Source: Chloroflexota bacterium (GTDB lineage Bacteria; Chloroflexota; Anaerolineae; Anaerolineales; UBA4823). Taken from it: a stretch of DNA of 64,000 bases. The notes beneath the pieces were generated by a model that saw only the letters and a list, made by a program, of their open reading frames with translations, did not search any database and was not told where the DNA came from. Position numbers and translations under genes: made by a program. This document shows, piece after piece, positions 50,701 through 59,345 of this stretch. The stretch lies in NCBI GenBank assembly GCA_029782365.1, contig JAKOUW010000240.1, positions 186,001 to 250,000 on the forward strand. The letters run 5' to 3'. The first letter of the stretch is position 1. Every line of letters begins with the position of its first letter.

Positions 50701-51649
50701 ACTGCGGGCCATCTGCGCCCGCCTGACCGGCAATGAGCTGGTGGCAGCGGAATGCGCTCAATTGACTGGCGGCCTGCCCGACGCCGACGGTGTGGCGGTC
50801 TGCAGGCGGGTAGATGGTGTGCCGCGCGCCGCTTTCGTGCGCGCCGGCCTGCGCTGTTACGCTGAAGCGGCCACGCTGGCCGGGCTGGCAGAGCAAATAG
50901 GCCGCGCGGCATTCGAAGCAGAAGGTTTCCACATCGATTTTCTGCCTCTCGCCGCAGGCAGCGCCATCTCCAAACAGCAGGCAGTGGTCAGCGCCGCAGA
51001 CGCCATCCAGACGTACCCCGATCTGCGCCGGCCGCGTCACCGTTTTCTGGTGGTGGCCCAGGAGAACCGCCTGTGGTTTGGCGAAATCCTCAGCGAGTGT
51101 GCGCACACCTACAATCAGCACGATGCCAAGCCTTTCCGCACCTCCAGCTCTCTGCCATCGCGGCTGGCGCGCGCCCTGGTCAACCTGGTCTGCCCGCCGC
51201 CCGGCGGCGCCGGGTTTACGATTCTCGACCCCTTCTGCGGCAGCGGCTCGATCTTGCTCGAGGCGCAGGCGGTGGGCGCGGCTGCCCTGGGGATGGATCG
51301 CAATTTTAAGATGACCGGCATGAGCCGCCGCAACCTGGCCCATTTCGGCTACCAGGGCACGGTGATTTCTGGCGACGCCCTGGACTGCACTCTGCAGGCG
51401 GACGCCGTTGTCACCGACCTGCCCTACGGCCGCCTGCTGCAAGACCCCCTGGCCGAAAGCAACCGCGCCGCCCTGCAGGCCGCGCTGGCCCGCCTGGTGC
51501 GCCTCGCCCCGCTGGCGGTTTATCTATCCGAGCAGGACATCTCGCCCCTGCTGACCGAGGCGGGCTACGGCGACATCCGCGTGTGGCGGGTGCGCAAACA
51601 TGCCCACATGAGCCGCTTTGTCCACCAGGCACGTTCTTTGGCATTATAA
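50693..51649 (+). CDS. Trm11/TrmG10-like SAM-dependent RNA methyltransferase
   Basis: 318 residues from ATG at 50693, overlapping the preceding stop by eight bases. The C-terminal half is a class I methyltransferase with motif I DPFCGSGSILLEA and motif IV DLPYGR, in the style of THUMP-type tRNA guanine-N2 methyltransferases. The N-terminal half may be a divergent THUMP region. The likely substrate is tRNA, by family. Confidence 0.8.
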   Translation: MDELRAICARLTGNELVAAECAQLTGGLPDADGVAVCRRVDGVPRAAFVRAGLRCYAEAATLAGLAEQIGRAAFEAEGFHIDFLPLAAGSAISKQQAVVSAADAIQTYPDLRRPRHRFLVVAQENRLWFGEILSECAHTYNQHDAKPFRTSSSLPSRLARALVNLVCPPPGGAGFTILDPFCGSGSILLEAQAVGAAALGMDRNFKMTGMSRRNLAHFGYQGTVISGDALDCTLQADAVVTDLPYGRLLQDPLAESNRAALQAALARLVRLAPLAVYLSEQDISPLLTEAGYGDIRVWRVRKHAHMSRFVHQARSLAL

Positions 51650-51697
51650 TCCAGGTAGCGCACAGACTGTGCGCTGATTGCCATGCCAGGAGCGTCC

Positions 51698-52135
51698 ATG
51701 AAAAAGATCTTCGTCATTCTGTTCGCTGCGATTTTACTGGCTGCCTGCAGCGATAAAGGCGGTTCGGCCGATGTGCAGTCGAACTGCAGCGGGTACGACC
51801 GCACCGGCGACTGCGAGGTGACCATCACCAACCTGACCGAAGCGTATTACCGGTACACGATTGACGACCAGGACTTCTGGGAGGGGGGCAGCGTCACCTT
51901 CAACCTGACAGCCACAGTGCAAACCGGTAAGGTCGAGATCTGGCTGAAGGACCCGGAGCTGAAAAAGATCAGCACAACTGCCGAGCCCGGGCAGACAGCT
52001 TTGTTGTCGGGCAGGGCCTGGCAGGACACGTTGGGCGATAAGCACTCTTTTTATATTTATGTCCAGCCGCTCACCCCGCAAGATTCACCCAAGGCGGAAA
52101 ACATCCAGATGAAGATCCATTATGATATGCCCTGA
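51698..52135 (+). CDS. Small lipoprotein of unknown function
   Basis: 145 residues from ATG at 51698, with AGGAG six bases upstream. The signal peptide ends in lipobox LLAAC; the mature part is a predicted beta-rich domain (CEVTITNLTEAYYRYTI and similar strands). No family recognised. It precedes the carboxylase genes by 25 bases but has no clear link with them. Confidence 0.82.
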   Translation: MKKIFVILFAAILLAACSDKGGSADVQSNCSGYDRTGDCEVTITNLTEAYYRYTIDDQDFWEGGSVTFNLTATVQTGKVEIWLKDPELKKISTTAEPGQTALLSGRAWQDTLGDKHSFYIYVQPLTPQDSPKAENIQMKIHYDMP

Positions 52136-52160
52136 ACCGGCATTGACCAGGTGAAACGCC

Positions 52161-53789
52161 GTGGATACCCTCGAATCGCTGATTGACCCTCACAACCCGC
52201 AGTTCGCGCTCAACGCCGAGCACCAGCGCGGCCTGGCGGCTGATTTGCATGAAAAGCTGGCCCAGGTGCGCCAGGGCGGCGGCCCACGCGCCCAGGAGCG
52301 CCACCAGAGCCAGGGAAAGCTGTTCGTGCGCGAGCGCATCCGCCTGCTGCTCGACCCCGGCTCGCCGTTCCTGGAGCTCTCGCCGCTGGCCGCCTATGGC
52401 ATGTACGACCACCAGGCGCCCTGTGCCGGCATCGTCACCGGCATCGGGCGGGTGGAGGGCCGCGAGGTATTGATCGTGGCCAACGATGCCACGGTCAAAG
52501 GCGGCTCGTATTTCCCGCTGACCGTCAAAAAGCACCTGCGCGCCCAGCAAATTGCCGAAGAAAACTACCTGCCATGCATCTACCTGGTCGATTCGGGCGG
52601 GGCTTTCCTGCCGCTGCAGGATGAGGTATTCCCGGATGTGGGCCATTTTGGGCGCATCTTCTACAACCAGGCGCGTATGAGCAGCCTGGGCATCCCGCAG
52701 ATTGCGGCGGTGATGGGCTCGTGCACCGCCGGCGGGGCGTATGTGCCCGCCATGAGCGACGAGGCCGTGATCGTCAAAGGCACCGGCACCATCTTCCTGG
52801 GCGGGCCGCCGCTGGTCAAGGCCGCCACCGGCGAAGATGTCAGCGCGGAAGAGCTGGGCGGGGCGGATGTGCACACCCGCCTGTCAGGCGTGGCCGACCA
52901 CTACGCCGAAGACGATGCGCATGCCCTGGAGATCGTGCGCAGCCTGGTCGCTGGCCTGCCCCGGCGGCGCTCCAACCGTCCCAGCCTGCTGGAGGCGCTG
53001 GATGTGACCCCGCCCGAAGATCCGCTCTACCCCGCCGAGGAGCTTTACGGCATCCTGCCGAGCACCTTCCGCGAGGCCTACGATGTGCGCGAGCTGATCG
53101 CCCGCCTGGTGGACGGCAGCCGCTTCCGCGAATTCAAGACGCGTTATGCCCCCACCCTGGTATGCGGCTTTGCCCGCCTGCACGGTTATCCCGTCGGCAT
53201 CCTGGGCAACAACGGCGTGCTGTTCCGCGAGAGCGCCTTGAAGGGCACGCATTTCATCGAACTGTGCGAACAGCGCGGCATCCCCCTGCTGTTCCTGCAG
53301 AACATCACCGGCTTCATGGTCGGCAAGGAATACGAAGCGGGCGGCATCGCCAAAGACGGCGCCAAGATGGTGCATGCCGTGGCCAACGCCACGGTGCCCA
53401 AGCTGACGGTGGTGGTGGGCGGCTCGTTTGGGGCGGGCAACTACGCCATGGCCGGGCGGGCTTACGGCCCGCGTTTCCTGTGGATGTGGCCGAACGCCCG
53501 CATCAGCGTGATGGGCGGCGAGCAGGCTGCCAATGTCCTGCTGACCGTCAAGCAGGAACAGCTTGCCCGCCAGAGCAAGCCCCAGCTCACCGCAGACGAA
53601 GCCGAGGCCTTTATGCGCCCCACCCTGCAGGAGTACGAACACGCCGGGCACCCCTATTATTCATCCGCCCGCCTGTGGGACGATGGGGTGATCGACCCGC
53701 TCGAGACCCGCCAGACGCTGGCGCTGGCGCTCTCGGTGGTCTTGAACGCGCCACGCCCGGCGGGCGGCTTCGGCGTGTTCCGCATGTAG
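52161..53789 (+). CDS. mccB: Acyl-CoA carboxylase carboxyltransferase subunit (methylcrotonyl-CoA type)
   Basis: 542 residues from GTG at 52161. Contains both halves of the carboxyltransferase (crotonase-fold) domain: [17 protein letters not shown] and [16 protein letters not shown] in the first, [21 protein letters not shown] and [16 protein letters not shown] in the second. Those strings are very close to methylcrotonyl-CoA carboxylase beta subunits of leucine degradation. With the biotin subunit seven bases downstream it would carboxylate 3-methylcrotonyl-CoA. The usual isovaleryl-CoA dehydrogenase and methylglutaconyl-CoA hydratase genes are not adjacent. Confidence 0.92.
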   Translation: MDTLESLIDPHNPQFALNAEHQRGLAADLHEKLAQVRQGGGPRAQERHQSQGKLFVRERIRLLLDPGSPFLELSPLAAYGMYDHQAPCAGIVTGIGRVEGREVLIVANDATVKGGSYFPLTVKKHLRAQQIAEENYLPCIYLVDSGGAFLPLQDEVFPDVGHFGRIFYNQARMSSLGIPQIAAVMGSCTAGGAYVPAMSDEAVIVKGTGTIFLGGPPLVKAATGEDVSAEELGGADVHTRLSGVADHYAEDDAHALEIVRSLVAGLPRRRSNRPSLLEALDVTPPEDPLYPAEELYGILPSTFREAYDVRELIARLVDGSRFREFKTRYAPTLVCGFARLHGYPVGILGNNGVLFRESALKGTHFIELCEQRGIPLLFLQNITGFMVGKEYEAGGIAKDGAKMVHAVANATVPKLTVVVGGSFGAGNYAMAGRAYGPRFLWMWPNARISVMGGEQAANVLLTVKQEQLARQSKPQLTADEAEAFMRPTLQEYEHAGHPYYSSARLWDDGVIDPLETRQTLALALSVVLNAPRPAGGFGVFRM

Positions 53790-53795
53790 GCCGGC

Positions 53796-55841
53796 GTGTT
53801 CCAGAAGATCCTGGTCGCCAACCGAGGGGAGATCGCCGTGCGCATCCTGCGCGCCTGCCGCGAGCTGGGTATCCGGGGGGTGGCGGTCTACTCCGAGGCC
53901 GACGCCCATGCGCTGCACGTGCGCCTGGCGGATGAAGCCGTGGAGATCGGCCCGGCGCCGGCGCGCCAGTCGTATTTATCCAGCGACAGGCTGATTGAAG
54001 CGGCCCAGCAGTGCGGCGCGCAGGCCATCCATCCTGGCTACGGCTTCCTCTCCGAGAATGCCGCCTTTACCCAGGCGGTGCGGGAGGCCGGGCTGGTGTT
54101 CATCGGCCCGCCGCCCGCCGCCATCCGCGCCATGGGCGACAAGGCCGCAGCGCGGGAGCGCATGCAGGCGGCCGGTGTGCCGGTTGTGCCCGGCTACCAG
54201 GGAACGGATGACGACCAATCGCTGGAGCAGGCTGCCGCGCAGATCGGCTACCCCGTGCTGGCCAAGGCTGCCGCCGGCGGCGGCGGGCGCGGCATGCGCG
54301 TCGTCTGGCAGGCGGAACAGCTGCACGAGAGCCTGGATTCCGCCCGCCGCGAGGCGCTCTCGGCCTTCGGCGACCAGCGTTTGATCCTGGAGAAGTACCT
54401 GCCCGGCGCGCATCATGTCGAGTTCCAGGTGCTGGGCGACCAGCACGGCAACTTGCTGCACCTGTTCGAACGCGAATGCTCGGTCCAGCGCCGCCACCAG
54501 AAGATCATCGAGGAGAGCCCCTCGCCGCTTTTGGATGAAGACCTGCGCCAGCGCATGGGCGCTGACGCCGTGCAGGCAGCCCGGGCCGCCGGCTACACCA
54601 ACGCCGGTACGGTCGAGTTCATCATCGACCCGGCCAGCCGGGCGTATTACTTCCTGGAGATGAACACCCGCCTGCAGGTCGAGCACCCGGTCACCGAGCT
54701 GGTGAGCGGGCTGGACCTGGTGCAGTGGCAGGTGCGCATCGCGGCCGGCGAGGTTTTGCCTTTTCGGCAGGCTGATCTGCAGCCGCGCGGCCACGCCGTC
54801 GAGTGCCGCCTGTACGCCGAGGATGCGGCGCGAGGCTTTTTGCCGGGCGCCGGCAAGCTGCTGCTGTGGCAGGCGCCGGAAGGGCCGGGCATCCGCCTGG
54901 ATGCCGGCTATGCCGCCGGCGATGAGGTCAGCATCCATTACGATGCCCTGCTCGCCAAGCTGGTCTGCTCGGCTGCCGACCGTGCCAGCGCCATCCGCCG
55001 GGCGCAGGCCGCGCTGGAGCAGCTGGCTGTGCTGGGCGTGGTCACCAACCAGGCTTTTTTACTGGCCCTGCTCGCCAGCCCGGAGTTTGCCGCCGGGCAG
55101 GTGAACACCACCTGGGTGGACGAACACCTGCCCGCCTGGCAGTCCCTGGCGCAGCCTGCCCTGCCGCTGGCCGTATTGGCCGCAGCCGCCCTATCCGTGC
55201 TGGATGCCTCTGCCGGGCAGGCCGCGCCGCCTGCCACTGCAGACCCTTTTTCGCCGTGGGCGGGAAGCCTGCCCGCCCACCGGCCAGCGCCAGCCAGGCC
55301 CATTGTGCAGACTGCCGGGCGCATGGAATATGCCTGCCAGTATGGAGCAGCGCCGCAGCGCATCAGCCTGGAGCGCGCCGGTTCGGCGTGGCAGGCAGAG
55401 AAAGATGGGCAGCGCACACTGTTGGCGGTGGTGGATCACCGGGCGGGTGTTATCATACTCAGCCTGGAGGGGCGGCAGGAAACTGTCTTTTGGGCAGCGG
55501 ATGGCGAGCGCCTGTGGACCGCCTGCCGCGGCCAGGTGTACCTGCTCGAAAAACCGGCGGTGGACGCCCGCCGCGCCGGGCGCAGCCGCGCGGCCAGCGG
55601 GGTTGGGGCTGCAGCCGCGGCCGGCGAGGTGCTGCGCGCCCCGCTGCCCGCCCAGGTGCGCGCCATCCAGGCCCAGCCGGGCCAGGCCTGTGAGCGCGGC
55701 CAGACGCTTTTGGTGCTGGAAGCCATGAAAATGGAAATCCGCATCCAGGCCCCGGCCGCCGGCCGCGTGGCGCGCCTGCTGGTCGAGATCGGTCAGCAGG
55801 TCAACCGTGATCAGCCGCTGGTGGAGATCGAAACGGATTAG
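53796..55841 (+). CDS. mccA: Acyl-CoA carboxylase biotin-containing subunit (methylcrotonyl-CoA type)
   Basis: 681 residues from GTG at 53796. Biotin carboxylase domain (1-450) with ILVANRGEIAVRI, the ATP-grasp loop AAAGGGGRGMRVV and EMNTRLQVEHPVTE; a central BT-like region; and a C-terminal biotinyl domain with the target lysine in LEAMKMEI. Length matches MccA. It works with the neighbouring carboxyltransferase subunit. GC-rich, like its surroundings. Confidence 0.93.
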   Translation: MFQKILVANRGEIAVRILRACRELGIRGVAVYSEADAHALHVRLADEAVEIGPAPARQSYLSSDRLIEAAQQCGAQAIHPGYGFLSENAAFTQAVREAGLVFIGPPPAAIRAMGDKAAARERMQAAGVPVVPGYQGTDDDQSLEQAAAQIGYPVLAKAAAGGGGRGMRVVWQAEQLHESLDSARREALSAFGDQRLILEKYLPGAHHVEFQVLGDQHGNLLHLFERECSVQRRHQKIIEESPSPLLDEDLRQRMGADAVQAARAAGYTNAGTVEFIIDPASRAYYFLEMNTRLQVEHPVTELVSGLDLVQWQVRIAAGEVLPFRQADLQPRGHAVECRLYAEDAARGFLPGAGKLLLWQAPEGPGIRLDAGYAAGDEVSIHYDALLAKLVCSAADRASAIRRAQAALEQLAVLGVVTNQAFLLALLASPEFAAGQVNTTWVDEHLPAWQSLAQPALPLAVLAAAALSVLDASAGQAAPPATADPFSPWAGSLPAHRPAPARPIVQTAGRMEYACQYGAAPQRISLERAGSAWQAEKDGQRTLLAVVDHRAGVIILSLEGRQETVFWAADGERLWTACRGQVYLLEKPAVDARRAGRSRAASGVGAAAAAGEVLRAPLPAQVRAIQAQPGQACERGQTLLVLEAMKMEIRIQAPAAGRVARLLVEIGQQVNRDQPLVEIETD

Positions 55842-56308
55842 CGGTTGGCGCTCTGTGCCGCAGCGTGCGCAGCAGCGGCAAACTGCTGGCCGGCGGCATC
55901 CTCACCCAGGCCGATGAAGGCAGAAGCCTGTTCCGCAGAACCAGCGAACAGCCCGCTCACCGTCAGGCCGCTGTCGCTCATCAAGCTGGAAGCAAACTTC
56001 GAAACCTGGATGTCGCGCCAGCGGGCGGCCATCACTGCTGTGCCGTACTTTGCCCCGCTGCGCGCCCAAAACAGCCAGGCTGGCGTGATGAGCGCCGCGG
56101 TGTAGTGCACTGGGTCTGGATCGGATGAACCAAATGAGGCGAAAAAGCCTTTCTTTTTCTTCTCCGAGGTGGTTTCACAGCACAGGCTGACCTGCAGTTC
56201 CAGATCGTTCATCTCATGCTGCTGCCAGTAGACGCGCACGGCCTGCGCCAGCTCGGGCCTGAGCTGATTCAAACTGCAAATCCTGCTGCTGCGGTTGTAA
56301 TCTCCCAT
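55838..56308 (-). CDS. Unknown protein, possible PH-like fold, 156 aa
   Basis: No family recognised. From ATG at 56308 (AGGAG six bases upstream) it begins Tyr/Arg-rich, has a Lys-rich stretch (EKKKKGFF) and then a pattern of strands ending in an Ala-rich helix (ALITPAWLFWARSG, RWRDIQVSKF, GLTVSGLF, AAGQQFAAAAHAA) that recalls bacterial PH domains. It ends overlapping the carboxylase stop by four bases and lies 9 bases after the MFS gene. Confidence 0.6.
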   Translation of the reverse strand: MGDYNRSSRICSLNQLRPELAQAVRVYWQQHEMNDLELQVSLCCETTSEKKKKGFFASFGSSDPDPVHYTAALITPAWLFWARSGAKYGTAVMAARWRDIQVSKFASSLMSDSGLTVSGLFAGSAEQASAFIGLGEDAAGQQFAAAAHAAAQSANR

Positions 56309-56317
56309 AAAGTTCTC

Positions 56318-57952
56318 CTAATGCCCGGCTGGCGGAGCTGACTGCATCGAACCGCGCCCTTCCCACTTACCCGGCCAGCCGGGGAAGAACAGGCTCATCA
56401 CCAGCGCGACCACCGAGGCGTAGAACGTGAGCAGGTAAGCGGCTTCGAAACCGTTTATATTTTCCGTGCAGGCGCGCTGCAGGCCGGCCAGGAGGTTGGC
56501 GCGCGCCGCGGCGGCCTGCTGGCTGCCCAGGCCGGCAAGCTGTTCCTGGGCGCCAGGCGGCAGGTTATCTTCCGGCCTGACGCCGGGCGTCTCGCACACG
56601 CCGAAAGCCGGGCCGCTGGCGGTCTGCGCCTCCTGCGCCCGCGACAATTGGGCCTGCACCTGCGGCGAGACGGCTGAGCTGATCACCGTAGCCAGGATGG
56701 CGACCGAGATGGCCTGCACCACGAAGCGCGTGCTGTTCAGAAGCGAGGAGCCGCGCGGCAGCATAGGCACGGCAATGCTGCTCAGGGCGGTGGTAAAGGT
56801 GGTTTGCAGGGTCAGGCCGACCGCCAGGCCGCGCAGCGCCAGCAGAAAAACGATCCAGTTGAGCGGCGTGCTGCCTTCGATCTGCGCCAACTGCCAGGTG
56901 TTCACGCATAAGATGGCGAAGCCGACCACCACATTGAGGCGCGGCCCGATGCGGTCGAACAGCCAGCCGGCGAGCGGCGTGGCGACCGCCGAGGTGGCTG
57001 CCACCGCCAGCAGGATCACGCCCGTTTCCAGGGCTGTGCGGCCGCGGAAGGCCTGCAGATAGACCGGCATCATAAACTCGGCGCCGAACAACGCCACGGT
57101 GGCTACATAGCCGACCAGGGTGGCATTCAGGAAAGTGCGGTTGCCGAACAGGCTCAGGTTGAGCATTGGTTCTTTGGCCACTTTGATCTCCACGTAGGCG
57201 GAGATCACGACGAAGACCAGCCCGGTCAGCAGGGCGGTCACCGTCAGCGGGTCCGACCAGCCGTTGGTTTCCACGGCGGTGGCGGCGTAGAGCAGGGAGC
57301 CAAAACCGATCACGGCCGTTGCCAGACCCAGCGGGTCGAAGATCGGGCGGCGGTCGATGCGGTGATCGGGCAGGAAACCGGTGCCAAGCAAAACGCCGAT
57401 CACGCCGATCGGCACATTGACAAAGAAAATCGCCCGCCAGATCTGTAAGTCCACCAGCCAGCCGCCCAGGATCGGACCCAGCGCCGGGGCCGCCACCAGC
57501 GCCAGGCCGAAGATGCCCAGCGCCGTGCCCTGCTCTTTGGGTGGAAAAGCCCGGTAAAGCTGGGCCGGCCCCAGCGGCTGAGCCAGCCCGCCGCCGAAGC
57601 CCTGCAGGGCGCGGGCGGCTACCAGCAGGCCCAGGGAAGGCGCCAGGCCGCACAGCAGTGAGCCGAATGTGAAGAGCGCCAGTCCCAGCAGGTAGATGCG
57701 CTTGATGCCGAAGCGGTCGGCCAGGAAACCGGAGATTGGCGTGGTCACCCCCAGCGCCAGCACATAAACGCTGAGCACCCACTGCGCCTCGGCCAGGCTG
57801 GCGTTGAATTCGCGGCGCAGGGTGGGGAAAGCGATGTTGACGATGGTGGAATCCAGGATGATCATGAAAATGCCGAACATCACGGTGATCAGCACGCGCC
57901 ACTTGGATTCCAGGGTGCGCGGCGCGCCTGCGGGGGAAGAGATCTGGCTCAT
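56318..57952 (-). CDS. MFS transporter, DHA2 (EmrB/QacA) type
   Basis: 544 residues with about 14 transmembrane segments. Motif A is seen as GFLADRFGIKRIYLLG and motif C-like glycine/proline spacing in GLALVAAPALGPILGGWLV, which marks proton-driven drug exporters. The last outer loop (about 440-500) is hydrophilic. ATG at 57952. Part of a minus-strand set of four genes. Confidence 0.92.
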   Translation of the reverse strand: MSQISSPAGAPRTLESKWRVLITVMFGIFMIILDSTIVNIAFPTLRREFNASLAEAQWVLSVYVLALGVTTPISGFLADRFGIKRIYLLGLALFTFGSLLCGLAPSLGLLVAARALQGFGGGLAQPLGPAQLYRAFPPKEQGTALGIFGLALVAAPALGPILGGWLVDLQIWRAIFFVNVPIGVIGVLLGTGFLPDHRIDRRPIFDPLGLATAVIGFGSLLYAATAVETNGWSDPLTVTALLTGLVFVVISAYVEIKVAKEPMLNLSLFGNRTFLNATLVGYVATVALFGAEFMMPVYLQAFRGRTALETGVILLAVAATSAVATPLAGWLFDRIGPRLNVVVGFAILCVNTWQLAQIEGSTPLNWIVFLLALRGLAVGLTLQTTFTTALSSIAVPMLPRGSSLLNSTRFVVQAISVAILATVISSAVSPQVQAQLSRAQEAQTASGPAFGVCETPGVRPEDNLPPGAQEQLAGLGSQQAAAARANLLAGLQRACTENINGFEAAYLLTFYASVVALVMSLFFPGWPGKWEGRGSMQSAPPAGH

Positions 57953-57962
57953 CGCAGGCCGC

Positions 57963-58640
57963 CTAGCGGGAATACGTCGGCGACCTGGCGTGCCTGGCGC
58001 TGGCGCGAATGCGCCAGGCAGTGGGTGTGAAGCGTGAATCTGCCAGCCAATCCAGGGCGGGGAGCGCGCCGCGGCAGATCTCCAGCCGGTCGCCGGGCGT
58101 GAACGGGTAGAGGCGGGTCAGGCCGGCCAGGCGTGCGTTGAAATATTTGCCTGCGGACAGGTAGACCGGTCCCTGCCAGTCTTCCTCCTGTTCGGCCTGC
58201 GGGGGCCGGGCCGCGGCCATGGCGGCCGAGAGCAGCGGGCTGCCGGCGCGGGCCAGGCTCAAGCGTGGCGGCGGGGCGGTCTGCAAATCGATGCGCGCCG
58301 GCCGGTAGGGCGTGCGAAAAATTTGCCGTTCGACCCAGGCAAAGGCCGCCGACGAGTTGAAGGCTGACGCCAGGAAGAAGCCGGCCGGGCCGGCGGGCGG
58401 CGCGGCGGCAACCGTGATGGTCAGCTCGCGAAAGGGCCAGCCGTAATAGCTCGCCGCCGTGGCGCCGACCAGCAGGCTGGCCTGCCCCTGTACGGCGCTG
58501 GGAGCAAGGCCGTGCGCCTGCAGGCGTTCTTGCCAGAAAGCCAGGTCCGCCAGGCCCTGCAGGGCGACTTCGTGCACATTGGCGATATCAGCGGCGTACG
58601 CGCTGGCCTTGCCAGCAGAAGGTTGGGTAGAGGTGACCAT
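57963..58640 (-). CDS. Unknown protein, 225 aa
   Basis: I do not recognise this family. The product is soluble and Ala/Arg-rich with strands such as ELTITVAAAPPAG and RIDLQTAPPPRLSL, suggesting an alpha/beta or beta-sandwich fold. It lies 10 bases before the MFS transporter gene on the same strand, so it may be co-expressed with it. Confidence 0.6.
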   Translation of the reverse strand: MVTSTQPSAGKASAYAADIANVHEVALQGLADLAFWQERLQAHGLAPSAVQGQASLLVGATAASYYGWPFRELTITVAAAPPAGPAGFFLASAFNSSAAFAWVERQIFRTPYRPARIDLQTAPPPRLSLARAGSPLLSAAMAAARPPQAEQEEDWQGPVYLSAGKYFNARLAGLTRLYPFTPGDRLEICRGALPALDWLADSRFTPTAWRIRASARHARSPTYSR

Positions 58641-58664
58641 GATCCGTCCGGATGAAAAGAATTC

Positions 58665-59102
58665 TTAAATGAAAGAGATGACGGTAAGCATCAGCGCCGC
58701 CTGCACAGCGCTCGCCGCCAGGAAGAATACCAATCCGGGTAGCAGATTTTTATGCTCGGCCAATCCGGCTGCCAGCCCGCTGAGCGCCAGCAGGAGGGCG
58801 ACCGGCAGGTAGAAAAAACCCACCGACCAGGCGCCCAGCAGGCAGAAACCGGTCAGCGCGCCGGCGCAGGCCCAGGCCAGGTTGTTTTTGAAGGCCAGCC
58901 TGCCCAGCATGCCGGCCAGGGGCAGGGTCGCCAGGATGTCCGTCTCGAGCAGATACAGCCCGGGCAAGGGCCACATGGACTGGTTTTGGGCGATGCCTCG
59001 CCACACGATATAGGTAGTGACCAGGCAGACCAGGGCGCCGGCCGCGGCGAGCGCCAGGGCCGGCCAGGGCTGTGTGCGTTTGTTCGGATTGGGGTCAAGC
59101 AT
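58665..59102 (-). CDS. Small multi-pass membrane protein of unknown function
   Basis: 145 residues from ATG at 59102, with GGAGGAG ahead. Four or five hydrophobic helices are visible (ALALAAAGALVCLVTTYIVW and others). No family recognised. A much longer open frame on this strand reaches 60314, but it is only the shadow of the divergent giant gene; the ribosome site fixes the start here. Confidence 0.72.
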   Translation of the reverse strand: MLDPNPNKRTQPWPALALAAAGALVCLVTTYIVWRGIAQNQSMWPLPGLYLLETDILATLPLAGMLGRLAFKNNLAWACAGALTGFCLLGAWSVGFFYLPVALLLALSGLAAGLAEHKNLLPGLVFFLAASAVQAALMLTVISFI

Positions 59103-59267
59103 GGCTCCTCCACCGGGCGGGCTGAAGAATAAACACCGCATTCGGGCGATTATACCCCGAATGCGCCTGCGCGCCGCTGAAAACGAGCGTTGGGGGAAGC
59201 AATTTGCCGGCAGGTAAGCGCACGACTGTACATGCCGGAAAAAGCAAAAAGACATGACAAATGTCAC

Positions 59268-59299
59268 TTGAAACCGAAAAAAAAAAAAAAATGTACAAT
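59268..59299 (+). promoter_or_regulatory. Putative promoter with A15 tract in the spacer
   Basis: TTGAAA (59268-59273) and TACAAT (59294-59299) flank a 20-base spacer that contains an uninterrupted run of 15 A (59277-59291). A shorter A run would bring the spacer to the optimal 17. Lies 47 bases before the ATG at 59346. Confidence 0.5.
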
Positions 59300-59345
59300 G
59301 AAAAGAAAGAAAATTGCCATAAAAATCCGCCCAGGGAGGAAAATC

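Noticed and set aside
52721-53935. 404-codon ORF overlapping mccB and mccA
   Set aside because: Arg-rich nonsense translation in the wrong frame of two clear carboxylase genes.
56565-57902. 445-codon minus ORF inside the MFS gene
   Set aside because: Shifted-frame shadow of the MFS transporter; no domain features.
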